Assembly: GCA_009694135.1 (NCBI GenBank) | Contig: SHVS01000002.1 | Span: forward strand, 39,067-103,066 | DNA from: Alphaproteobacteria bacterium | GTDB lineage: Bacteria; Pseudomonadota; Alphaproteobacteria; UBA6615 | DNA length: 64,000 bases | Reading direction: 5' to 3' | Shown: positions 19,882-28,557 of the stretch, one piece after another | Layout of the letters: each line of letters opens with the position of its first letter | How positions within the stretch are numbered: position 1 is the stretch's first letter | Made by a program: the position numbers and the translations under genes | Notes under the pieces: generated by a model | Database searches by the model: none | What the model saw: only the letters and a program-made list of their open reading frames with translations | What the model was told of the DNA's origin: nothing

Positions 19882-20011
19882 GATCACACCATCGCTCGGC
19901 AATTATTTCCGCGCCGGCCTTTATTGCCTCTGGCGTGACTTTGATTTTCTTATCTCTGGTCGCCGGCCTGTCGGCTTCTGGATAGCCTACGATACGTGGT
20001 ACGTCAACCAT
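19790..20011 (-). CDS. Small hypothetical protein initiating inside the right TIR (73 aa)
   Basis: MVDVPRIVGYPEADRPATRDKKIKVTPEAIKAGAEIIAERWCDLMSDPGRELFAKVSAEILETARLALQTARS; ATG complement at 20009-20011; overlaps the 3' end of 19339..19881. Confidence 0.4.
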   Translation of the reverse strand: MVDVPRIVGYPEADRPATRDKKIKVTPEAIKAGAEIIAERWCDLMSDPGRELFAKVSAEILETARLALQTARS

Positions 20012-20019
20012 AGAGTTCC
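19996..20019 (-). repeat. Right terminal inverted repeat of the IS1595-like element
   Basis: Reverse complement GGAACTCTATGGTTGACGTACCAC. Confidence 0.75.
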
Positions 20020-20083
20020 CATAATACTGACAAAGACAGTATGGCACAGCGATAGGTCATTCCTTAGAGAACATGTACGACGG

Positions 20084-20839
20084 TTGATGCTCGATCCAAA
20101 TAAGAGAGAGAAGTTTGGCACAGAGTTCCTCGACCGAGTTGTTTCTGCCTTAAATACACTAGAGCAACGCGCTTGGAAGGCGACGATTTTATCTTGTGTT
20201 CTTATTGGCGCTTTACTATTACAAACATTAGGAGCGAGCATTTCAATTGTATTACCTGGAATACAAATACAAAACGTAGATATTACTAAAGAGATAATTT
20301 TTCTTCTTGCAGTTTCTATAAACATATTTTCATCTTTTATTGCGTATGCTACTTATAGTCTTAGAATAATACGAGATGTCATGCTTGACGTGCTTTACGA
20401 AGATAAAACAGAAAGATATTTAGTGATCTCAACTATTCCTGAATATCTTGGATCGTCAGCCGGCATTACACATAAACAAAATGATAATTTTCATTATACT
20501 ATATACGGTTCAATATTAACATCTGTCGTTACATTAATTCCTATGTTATTAGTAATTGGCGCTTTAATGATTCCGATACTTGTTCAGGTGTATATATTGA
20601 TGGAGATTGTATACAATGGAAACGCTTCTGGCCCATGGCACGATACTTTCGTTTGGTTATCAGTGCTGTTCATGATCGGCGGTCTTTTATTATCGATATC
20701 GCGTTACATTCCGATCCCATTTACTGACTACAGCGCCTTCAACGAGCTCATGGCGCTTCAAAAAAGCAACCCGGACTTGTTCAGAGATCGATTTAGAGAA
20801 ATCATCGCCTCGGAAAATGATCGCTCCAAAAAAGAGTGA
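20084..20839 (+). CDS. Hypothetical multi-span membrane protein, strongly AT-rich, possibly 5'-truncated
   Basis: ORF with several hydrophobic helices; frame stays open upstream (VPIILTKTVWHSDRSFLREHVRRLMLDPNKREKFG) up to the IS end. Confidence 0.6.
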   Translation: MMLDPNKREKFGTEFLDRVVSALNTLEQRAWKATILSCVLIGALLLQTLGASISIVLPGIQIQNVDITKEIIFLLAVSINIFSSFIAYATYSLRIIRDVMLDVLYEDKTERYLVISTIPEYLGSSAGITHKQNDNFHYTIYGSILTSVVTLIPMLLVIGALMIPILVQVYILMEIVYNGNASGPWHDTFVWLSVLFMIGGLLLSISRYIPIPFTDYSAFNELMALQKSNPDLFRDRFREIIASENDRSKKE

Positions 20840-20845
20840 CGCCCG

Positions 20846-22096
20846 CTATGGCGTCCGACCTATATCCCTGCGGCAAAACCCTTCCGGCCAGTCGATAAGG
20901 TCGATAGCGGCATAGGCTTTCGCCCGCGCCTCGGCATGCGTCGCGCCCAATGCGGTGACATTGAGCACCCGCCCGCCATCGGACAAAAGCCGCGTCCCGT
21001 CGCGCTTCGTGCCGGCGTGGAACAGGGTCACGCCGTCGAGCCCGGCCAGTTTCTCCGCGCCCCTAATCTCACTGCCTTTTTTGTATTCGCCCGGATAGCC
21101 CTTGGCGGCCAGGACCACGGTCAGCGCGGCTTCTTTCAGCCAGCGCAGGTGGAAATTCTTCAACACCTCGTCGCGGGCGGCGAGCAGCGCCGGGAGGATG
21201 TCGGACATCAGCCGGGGCAGAAGCACTTGCGTCTCCGGGTCGCCGAAGCGGGCGTTGAATTCCAAAACCTTCGGCCCGTCCCGGGTGAGCATCAGCCCGG
21301 CGAACAGCAGGCCCTTGAACGGGTGGCCCTCGGCGGCCATGGCATCCACCGCCCGTTGCAGAATGGTTTCGTGGATGCGCTTTTCCAGCGCGGCATCGAC
21401 CAGCGGCACCGGGGTATAGGCGCCCATGCCGCCGGTATTCGGCCCCTGGTCGCCATCGAAGGCGCGTTTATGGTCCTGGGCAAAGCCAAAGGGCAGCGCG
21501 GTCTTGCCGTCGCACAGGGCGAAGGCGCTCACCTCAGGCCCTTCGAGGCGCTCTTCTATGACAAGCCGCCTTGACGCCATGCCAGTGGAGAAAAAGTACG
21601 TCGCTTCTAGCGTTTCCTCCGTTGTGCTACCGACCACGACGCCCTTGCCGGCGGCCAGCCCGTCGACCTTCACCACCATTGGTGTATTCTCACGGCTAAC
21701 GTAGTCGGCTGCCGCCTGCCCGCTGTCGAACACGCGATAGCGCGCTGTTGGGATACCGTGTTTCACGCACAGATCCTTCGCAAAGCTTTTTGATGCCTCG
21801 ATGCGCGCGGCGGCGGCGCTCGGCCCGAAGGCCTTGATTCCCGCCCCTTCCAGCTTATCCACGAGCCCATTGGCGAGCGGCCCCTCCGGCCCGACGACGA
21901 CGAAATCGATCTTCCGCTCGACGGCGAACGCCACCAGCCGCGCGCTGTCGTCGGCGGCGATAGGCATGCATTCGGCCTCGGCGGCGATGCCTGCATTGCC
22001 CGGGGCGGCGTAGAGCTTCGAGGTCAGCGGCGAGGCGGCGATCGCCCAGGCCAGCGCATGTTCGCGCCCGCCGCCGCCCACGATCAGAATTCGCAT
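20846..22096 (-). CDS. purD: Phosphoribosylamine--glycine ligase
   Basis: MRILIVGGGGREHALAWAIAASP, LEFNARFGDPETQVLLPRL. Confidence 0.97.
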   Translation of the reverse strand: MRILIVGGGGREHALAWAIAASPLTSKLYAAPGNAGIAAEAECMPIAADDSARLVAFAVERKIDFVVVGPEGPLANGLVDKLEGAGIKAFGPSAAAARIEASKSFAKDLCVKHGIPTARYRVFDSGQAAADYVSRENTPMVVKVDGLAAGKGVVVGSTTEETLEATYFFSTGMASRRLVIEERLEGPEVSAFALCDGKTALPFGFAQDHKRAFDGDQGPNTGGMGAYTPVPLVDAALEKRIHETILQRAVDAMAAEGHPFKGLLFAGLMLTRDGPKVLEFNARFGDPETQVLLPRLMSDILPALLAARDEVLKNFHLRWLKEAALTVVLAAKGYPGEYKKGSEIRGAEKLAGLDGVTLFHAGTKRDGTRLLSDGGRVLNVTALGATHAEARAKAYAAIDLIDWPEGFCRRDIGRTP

Positions 22097-22146
22097 AGGA
22101 TCTCTCGTTTACATTTGCCGCAAATCGGAAGCTGTAAGTTATACTC

Positions 22147-23628
22147 ATGCCGGCGATGAGCGACCAACCCGCCTCTAACCTGCCCGCGGTCCTTGGCGTC
22201 AGTGAACTGGCGCAGGCCATTCGCCGCCTGCTCGAAGGCAGCTTCGAGTATGTGCGCGTGCGCGGCGAAATCTCGCAGCCCAAACTCGCCACCTCCGGCC
22301 ATTGCTATCTGCGGCTCAAGGATGCCGAGTCCGTGCTGGATGCGGTGATTTGGCGCCCGGTCCTGGCCAAGCTCGGCATGAAGCCCGAGGAAGGGCTGGA
22401 GGTGATCGCGACCGGCAGGATCAGCGCCTATCCGGCGCGATCCTCGTACCAGCTCGTCATCGAGCGCATGGAAGTGGCGGGCGAAGGCGCGCTGCTAAAG
22501 CTGATTGCCGAGCGCAAGCGGCGGCTGGAAGCCGAGGGGCTGTTCGATCCCGCGCGCAAGAAGCCGATCCCCTATCTGCCGGAGGTGATCGGCGTCGTGA
22601 CATCGCTCACCGGCGCGGTGATCCGCGATATTTTGCACCGTCTCGCCGAGCGCTTCCCGCGCCATGTGCTGATCTGGCCGGTGGCCGTGCAAGGCGAGGC
22701 TGCGCCGGCGCAGATCGCCGCCGCCATCGCCGGGTTCAACCGCCTGCAGCCGGGCGGAGCGGTGCCGCGACCGGATTTGATCATCGTCGCGCGCGGCGGC
22801 GGCAGCCTTGAAGATTTGATGGCCTTCAATGACGAGGCCGTGGTGCGCGCGGCGGCCGCGAGCCGCATCCCGCTGATTTCCGGCGTCGGCCACGAAACCG
22901 ACACCACGCTGATCGACTTCGCCGCCGACCGGCGCGCGCCGACGCCGACGGCGGCGGCAGAAATGGCCGTGCCGGTGCGGAGCGAGCTGCTCACGCGGCT
23001 GGGCGAGCTTGGACGGCGACAAGAGGCTGCAGCGCTGCGGTTATTGAAAATCCTCGGTCAAGACGTGGCCGGTTTGGCGCGAGGTTTGCCGGAACCGCGC
23101 GCGATCCTGTCCACGGCCACACAGCGGCTCGACGAGCGCGGCGAACGCCTGACGCTCGCGCTCAAGGGCGCGCTCGAGCGCAAACGCACGATCCTGGCAA
23201 AATTGGCGCAGGCCCTGCCGACGCCGCGCGAACAGCTCGCCCGCGCTCAACTGCGCTTACAGGCCTTGGCGCGCGCGCAATCTCAAGCGATGCAAGCGGC
23301 GCTGCGCCACATCAGCGCGACGGCGACGCTGGAGGCACGCGGCGCACGCCTTGTGCGTGCCGTTTCGCGCATTGTCGAACGCGCGCAAGCAAAACTCTCC
23401 TCCACCAGCGGCAGGCTTGAGACCGTCTCCTATGCACGCACGCTCGCGCGCGGCTTCGCGTTGGTGCTCGATCCCGCCGGTCACGCGCTTGCGAGTGCGG
23501 CGGCGGCGACGCCCGGCATGGCGGTCACGCTCCGCTTCCAGGATGGCGCGCGCGGCGCGGTGATCGTGCAAGCGCCTAAGCCCACCCGCAGTAAACCCGC
23601 GAAACCCAGCCAGGGAAGCCTGTTATGA
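22147..23628 (+). CDS. xseA: Exodeoxyribonuclease VII large subunit
   Basis: FEYVRVRGEISQPKLATSGHCYLRLKD, GVVTSLTGAVIRDILHRL, VARGGGSLEDLMAFNDE. Confidence 0.96.
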   Translation: MPAMSDQPASNLPAVLGVSELAQAIRRLLEGSFEYVRVRGEISQPKLATSGHCYLRLKDAESVLDAVIWRPVLAKLGMKPEEGLEVIATGRISAYPARSSYQLVIERMEVAGEGALLKLIAERKRRLEAEGLFDPARKKPIPYLPEVIGVVTSLTGAVIRDILHRLAERFPRHVLIWPVAVQGEAAPAQIAAAIAGFNRLQPGGAVPRPDLIIVARGGGSLEDLMAFNDEAVVRAAAASRIPLISGVGHETDTTLIDFAADRRAPTPTAAAEMAVPVRSELLTRLGELGRRQEAAALRLLKILGQDVAGLARGLPEPRAILSTATQRLDERGERLTLALKGALERKRTILAKLAQALPTPREQLARAQLRLQALARAQSQAMQAALRHISATATLEARGARLVRAVSRIVERAQAKLSSTSGRLETVSYARTLARGFALVLDPAGHALASAAAATPGMAVTLRFQDGARGAVIVQAPKPTRSKPAKPSQGSLL

Positions 23629-24446
23629 CACGAATTGCGCTTGGCGTTCTCGCCGCTTTGATCGCCCTGCCCGCCGCCGCCTGCCCGCTTGACATCGACC
23701 ACAGCAAGCTGAAGCAAGGCGCGCTGGTGATCGGCAAGACAACGCCGGGCACCAAACTGGAATTCTACAAACGCGTGGTGCGTGTCGATGCGGCGACTGG
23801 GGCCTTCGTTATCGGGTTCGACCGCGACGCGCCGGCCGCGATGACCCTCGCCGTCACCTGTCCCGATGGCAAGAGCGAGCCGGTGAAACTCGCCATCGCC
23901 AAGCGCAAATATTCGATCGAGCGCCTCACCGGCTTGCCCGAGGAACAGGTGACTCCGCCGCCCGAGCTTTTGGAGCGCATCAAGCGCGAAGACGCCGTGA
24001 TCCGCGCCGCGCGCGCCGACGACAATCCCTTGCCCTATTTCTTGCAAGGGTTTCAGTGGCCGGCGAAGGGGCGGTTATCGGGTTTCTATGGCGATCAGCG
24101 GTTTTTGAATGGAGAGCCGCGCGCGCCGCATCTCGGCCTCGACATCGCCGGCCCGGTGGGCACGCCGATTGCCGCGACCGCCGCCGGTATCGTCACCATG
24201 GCGGAGCGCGATCTGTTCTACACCGGCGGGACGGTGGTGATCGACCACGGCCACGGCGTGAACTCGGTCTATTCGCATCTGTCGGAAGTGAGAGTCGCGG
24301 TCGGCGATAAGCTCGCGGCCGGACAAAATATCGGGCGCATGGGCAAGACCGGGCGCGTCACCGGCCCGCATCTGCATTTCAATATCAACTGGTTCCAGCT
24401 GCGGCTCGATCCGGCGCTGGTGCTTGGTCCGCAGCCGCCGGCTTAA
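23625..24446 (+). CDS. M23 family metallopeptidase
   Basis: HLGLDIAGPVGTPIAATAAGIVTMAERDLFYTGGTVVIDHGHGVNSVYSHLSE...GRVTGPHLHFNI LytM motifs. Confidence 0.92.
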   Translation: MTRIALGVLAALIALPAAACPLDIDHSKLKQGALVIGKTTPGTKLEFYKRVVRVDAATGAFVIGFDRDAPAAMTLAVTCPDGKSEPVKLAIAKRKYSIERLTGLPEEQVTPPPELLERIKREDAVIRAARADDNPLPYFLQGFQWPAKGRLSGFYGDQRFLNGEPRAPHLGLDIAGPVGTPIAATAAGIVTMAERDLFYTGGTVVIDHGHGVNSVYSHLSEVRVAVGDKLAAGQNIGRMGKTGRVTGPHLHFNINWFQLRLDPALVLGPQPPA

Positions 24447-25431
24447 CGCGCGCCAGCAGCGGGGCGATCAGGTGCAACAGCGCGGCTTCGTCGGCGAAGG
24501 CGAGCGCGACCGGAACCGCCTCGGCCATTTTCCGCGCGTCCAGGGGCAGCCGCACCCAATCCTTCTCGGTCGTGACCAGCCGCGCCTTGGCTTTTACGGC
24601 GCGCTCGACCAAGGCCATGATTTCCTCCGGCCGATAGCGATGGTGGTCGGCGAAGGGGACCGATTCCACCAGAGTGCAGCCAAGCTCCCTAAGCGTCGCG
24701 AAGAATTTCTCCGGCTGGCCGATGCCGGCAAATCCCAGCACACGCTCGCCTTTCAGTAGCTCGGCGGCGGGCGCAGGCTCCAGCCGCGCCGCAATCACGG
24801 GCACGGATATGTGCGCGCTAAAGCCGGTTTGATCGCGGTCGATCATCACGACCGCATCCGCGCGCGCCATCCCGCTTGCCGCCTCTTCGCGCAGCGGCCC
24901 GGCCGGCAAAACCCGGCCATTGCCGATGCCGCTGGCGCCATCGATCACTAGTAGGCGGAATTCGGGCGCGAGGGTTGGGTTTTGCAGCCCGTCGTCGAGC
25001 AGCAAGAGTTTTGCCCCCGCCGCCGCCGCCGCGCGCGCTCCACCATGGCGATCGCGCGCGATCCAGCAGGGCGCCGCCGCCGCCAGCAGCAGCGGTTCGT
25101 CGCCAACATCCAGCGATGAATGCCGCAAGGGATCGACGCGCACAGGGCCGGCAAGCCGCCCGCCCCAGCCGCGCGAAAGTATATGCGGCGCGAAGCCGGC
25201 ATCCTGCAGCAGGCTGGCGAGCGCGATCACCGTCGGCGTCTTGCCCGCGCCGCCGGCGACCAGATTACCGACACAGAGCGCCGGAACCGCGAGCCGCCTT
25301 GGCCGCGTGAGCGCGCGCCGGATGGAGGCGCCCGCCCGATACAGCGCCGCCGCCGGAGCCAGCAGGCGCGCCTTACCGCCGATCGGCGCGTACCAGAACT
25401 CAGGCGTGCGCATGCGCGACGTGTCCGACAA
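24385..25431 (-). CDS. lpxK: Tetraacyldisaccharide 4'-kinase
   Basis: VGNLVAGGAGKTPTVIALA, LSRGWGG, LLLDDGLQNP, FADHHRY, VTTEKDWVRL. Confidence 0.94.
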   Translation of the reverse strand: MSDTSRMRTPEFWYAPIGGKARLLAPAAALYRAGASIRRALTRPRRLAVPALCVGNLVAGGAGKTPTVIALASLLQDAGFAPHILSRGWGGRLAGPVRVDPLRHSSLDVGDEPLLLAAAAPCWIARDRHGGARAAAAAGAKLLLLDDGLQNPTLAPEFRLLVIDGASGIGNGRVLPAGPLREEAASGMARADAVVMIDRDQTGFSAHISVPVIAARLEPAPAAELLKGERVLGFAGIGQPEKFFATLRELGCTLVESVPFADHHRYRPEEIMALVERAVKAKARLVTTEKDWVRLPLDARKMAEAVPVALAFADEAALLHLIAPLLARVKPAAADQAPAPDRAAAGTS

Positions 25432-26701
25432 CTGGCGCGAGCGGATCGATCAACGGCGCCAAGCCGGCCCAAATGCGATCGAGCGCACCATCTTCGGCGG
25501 CGAGCGCGGAATGGGCCGCGGCCACGCGCCTTGCGCGTTCCGGCGCATCGGCGAGAAGCCGAGCAACCGCAGCGCCCAATGCCGCGCCGCCGTCGATTTG
25601 TTCGCTCGCGCCGGCCTTAATCAGCGTGGCCGCAAGCTCGGCAAAATTGCGCATATCGGGGCCATGCAGCACGCAAGCGCCGAGCCTCGCCGGCTCGAGC
25701 AGATTTTGTCCGCCATGCGCGATTAAGGAACCGCCGACGAAAGCGACCGGCGCCAAGCGATAGAATAACCCCATTTCGCCGAGCGTATCGGCAATATAGG
25801 CGTTCACGGCACGGTCGGGCTGTTCCCCCTTCGAGCGCAAGGCGACGCGCGCGCCGACGCCGGCCAGCGAAGCGGCGAAGAGCGGGGCGCGGGCGGGATG
25901 ACGCGGCGCGACAATCGTCAAAACATCGGGCCAGCGCGCCGAAAGCGCTTTATGCGCCTCAGAAATCGCAGCTTCTTCGCCCGGATGCGCGCTGGCGGCG
26001 AGCCAGCAGGGACGCCCGCCGATGAGGGCTTGCAATGGCACGAGCGCGCCTGCATCCGCCGGCAGCGGAGGAGAGGCGAGTTTGAGCGTGCCGGTGATCG
26101 TGACCGCTGACGCGCCGAGACTGCGAAGGCGCTCAGCCGTGGTTTCATCCTGCGCCAGCGCGATGGAAAACGCCTGCAGCAACCGCCGGGCGATTTTCGG
26201 CGCGCGTTGCCATCCGGCGAATGACCGCTCCGACAGCCGCGCATTGATCAGGGCCAAGGGCACGCCGCGCGCCTGTGTTTCCAGGATCAAATTGGGCCAC
26301 AGTTCGGATTCCACAAACAGCGCCAGTTGCGGGCGCCAATGCGCGAGAAACCGCCGCACCCAGGCACGCTTATCCACCGGCACGAATTGGTGCAGCGCGC
26401 CCGCGGGCAAACGCTCGGCCATCAGCCGCGCGGAACTCACCGTGCCGGTGGTGAGCAATACAAAAACCCCGCGAGCGCGCAGGCGTTCGATCAAAGGCAG
26501 GGTCGATTGCGCCTCGCCGACGCTGGCGCAATGCATCCAGACGAGCGGGCCATCGGGCCGGGCGAGCGAGGCAAGCCCGCGCCGCTCGCCAAGGCGCGCC
26601 GGATCTTCCTTGCCGCGCGCCGCCCGCCGCGCAAGCGCCACGCGCAGCAGCGGTGCCGCAAGATTGCCCAGGATGCGATAGCCGACGAGTGCGAAACTCA
26701 A
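25400..26701 (-). CDS. waaA: 3-deoxy-D-manno-octulosonic acid transferase
   Basis: PLVWMHCASVGEAQSTLPLIE, LFVESELWPNLILE, AFVGGSLIAHGGQNLLEPA. Confidence 0.94.
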   Translation of the reverse strand: MSFALVGYRILGNLAAPLLRVALARRAARGKEDPARLGERRGLASLARPDGPLVWMHCASVGEAQSTLPLIERLRARGVFVLLTTGTVSSARLMAERLPAGALHQFVPVDKRAWVRRFLAHWRPQLALFVESELWPNLILETQARGVPLALINARLSERSFAGWQRAPKIARRLLQAFSIALAQDETTAERLRSLGASAVTITGTLKLASPPLPADAGALVPLQALIGGRPCWLAASAHPGEEAAISEAHKALSARWPDVLTIVAPRHPARAPLFAASLAGVGARVALRSKGEQPDRAVNAYIADTLGEMGLFYRLAPVAFVGGSLIAHGGQNLLEPARLGACVLHGPDMRNFAELAATLIKAGASEQIDGGAALGAAVARLLADAPERARRVAAAHSALAAEDGALDRIWAGLAPLIDPLAPVVGHVAHAHA

Positions 26702-26741
26702 GCGCGCGCCCGCGCGGCGTACGCATGCCGCCGCTTAATGC

Positions 26742-27875
26742 TCACGTTGCCGCATCCGAAAGTTTGTCATGCGCGGGCTCTATATCATGCGCCGGCGACA
26801 AGCGGCCAGAGCCGCCCCCAACATGGCGCAGCGCATGGCGCGCAACCTTGCGCATCAACGATGGCAGGGCAAGAGCGCCTATCTCCTCCGGCTGCGCCCA
26901 GATCCCATCGCTGGGGCGTCCGGCGGGCGAGGAAGCGGCCAGGATTTCCAACTCGAGCGCAAAATGCGTGAACACATGCCGCACGCGGCCAGGCAGCGGT
27001 TTCCAGGCGGCGACAAACGGCGCGGATCGCAGCGGCGCGCGCGGAGGCCCTTCGCCCCACGGCGTCGAAGGCACTTCCAGCATGCCGCCGAGCAGACCGT
27101 TTTCCGCCCGGCGGCGGAGCAGAATCGCGCCATCGCCGCGCACCGCCCAGAAGGCCACGCCCAGGCGCAACGGGCGCTCCTTCTTGGGACGCCGCATAGG
27201 CCGCGCGGCGATGGTCCCGCGGGCGCGCGCCACGCACGAGGCCTGCCACGGACACAAGGCACAGCGTGGATTGCGCGGAAGGCAAACCGTCGCGCCCAGA
27301 TCCATCAGCGCCTGCGCGAAATCTCCCGGTCGCCCGCGCGGAACCAGCTCCAACGCGCGCCGGCGCAGCGCCGGCTTGGCCGCCGGCAAGGGCGCGGCGA
27401 GATCATCGAGACGCGCCAGCACGCGCTCCACATTGCCATCGACGGCCGCTTCGCGCCGGTCAAAGGCGATCGCGGCGATCGCGCCTGCGGTGTAGGCGCC
27501 GATTCCGGGCAACAGGGCAAGCTCTTCCGCCCGGTCGGGAAAGCCGCCGCGCGCGGCGACGACCTGGGCGGCGCGATGCAGGTTACGGGCGCGGGCGTAA
27601 TAGCCAAGCCCGGCCCAGGCGCTCAAAACCTGGTCGAGTGACGCCGCCGCCAGCGCCTCAACATTCGGCCAGCGGCGGAGAAACTCGTCGAAGTAGGACG
27701 CGACGGCTGCGACCGTGGTCTGTTGCAGCATGATTTCGCTCAGCCACACGCGATAGGGGTCGGGCCGCTCGCCGTGCCGGCGCGCCTGCGGCGAGACGCG
27801 CCAAGGCAAGTCGCGCGCCGCGCCATCGTACCAAGCGAGCAGCCGGCGGGCGAGCGTCGCCGCGGACGTGCTCAT
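26742..27875 (-). CDS. mutY: A/G-specific adenine glycosylase
   Basis: YRVWLSEIMLQQTTVAAV, LPGIGAYTAGAIAAIAF, [4Fe-4S] CLPRNPRCALCPWQASC. Confidence 0.96.
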   Translation of the reverse strand: MSTSAATLARRLLAWYDGAARDLPWRVSPQARRHGERPDPYRVWLSEIMLQQTTVAAVASYFDEFLRRWPNVEALAAASLDQVLSAWAGLGYYARARNLHRAAQVVAARGGFPDRAEELALLPGIGAYTAGAIAAIAFDRREAAVDGNVERVLARLDDLAAPLPAAKPALRRRALELVPRGRPGDFAQALMDLGATVCLPRNPRCALCPWQASCVARARGTIAARPMRRPKKERPLRLGVAFWAVRGDGAILLRRRAENGLLGGMLEVPSTPWGEGPPRAPLRSAPFVAAWKPLPGRVRHVFTHFALELEILAASSPAGRPSDGIWAQPEEIGALALPSLMRKVARHALRHVGGGSGRLSPAHDIEPAHDKLSDAAT

Positions 27876-27907
27876 GGCATCGCTGGCCCGAAGGAGCGCT
27901 TTGCGCT

Positions 27908-28399
27908 ATGGCGTTGCCAGGGAGAGTGCCTGCCATGACAAAGCATCGGGCTCGCGGATTGCTCGCGCTCGGAGCGCTGCTCGGCCCCGCGACGAAGGAG
28001 CTGCGCCGGCGTCACGGGAGGCTGCCGGCCGCGTTGCTCGCCGGCTGGGAAGACATCGCCGGGCCGAAGCTCGCGCGCCGCTGCCGGCCGCTGCGCTACA
28101 TCGCGGCCAAGACCGGCGGGGTTTTGCATCTGACCGTCGATGGACCGGCGGCGCTGGAATTGCAGCATTTGGCCCCAGTGCTGATCGAGCGTGTGAACGC
28201 CTGCCTCGGCGCCGGAACGGTGGCGCGCATCAAGCTGCGACCGGGACGGGTCAACCCGCCCGCCGCCGCGCCGCGCCTGCCGGAAGCACCGCCGCAGGCG
28301 AATGCGGCCGCGATTCCCGCAGACATCGATCCGCTGGGGGCCGCGCTGGACGGACTCCGGCAAGCGCTCGGGCGCCGTGGCGCTTCCCGCCGCGCCTGA
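27908..28399 (+). CDS. DUF721 (DciA-like) domain protein
   Basis: LPAALLAGWEDIAGPKLARRCRPLRY, GGVLHLTVDGPAALELQHLAPVLIERVNACLG; conserved mutY-DUF721 neighbourhood. Confidence 0.8.
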   Translation: MALPGRVPAMTKHRARGLLALGALLGPATKELRRRHGRLPAALLAGWEDIAGPKLARRCRPLRYIAAKTGGVLHLTVDGPAALELQHLAPVLIERVNACLGAGTVARIKLRPGRVNPPAAAPRLPEAPPQANAAAIPADIDPLGAALDGLRQALGRRGASRRA

Positions 28400-28435
28400 G
28401 CCCGCCGCGCCTGAGCCCGCCGTGCCTGAGCCCGC
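28391..28435 (+). repeat. Three tandem copies of a 15-bp repeat at the DUF721 stop codon
   Basis: CGCGCCTGAGCCCGC x2 plus CGTGCCTGAGCCCGC. Confidence 0.85.
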
Positions 28436-28557
28436 CGCCGCGCCCGGTTTGACGAGCACGCTTTGATTGCCGAACCGCATCGCGTATTCTGCGCTCAATC
28501 GAGGCTTGCCGTCATCAAGCCCAGTGCCAAAGTCACTGGCGCCAGCATGGAGCTGAC

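Larger units (their letters stand above)
18149..20019. mobile_element. IS1595-like insertion element with passenger ORFs (about 1.87 kb)
   Basis: 24-bp imperfect terminal inverted repeats GGAATTATACGGTTGACGTACCAC (18149-18172) and the reverse complement of 19996-20019 (GGAACTCTATGGTTGACGTACCAC), 21/24 identical, bracketing an ISXO2-like transposase; no obvious 8-bp target duplication. Confidence 0.8.
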
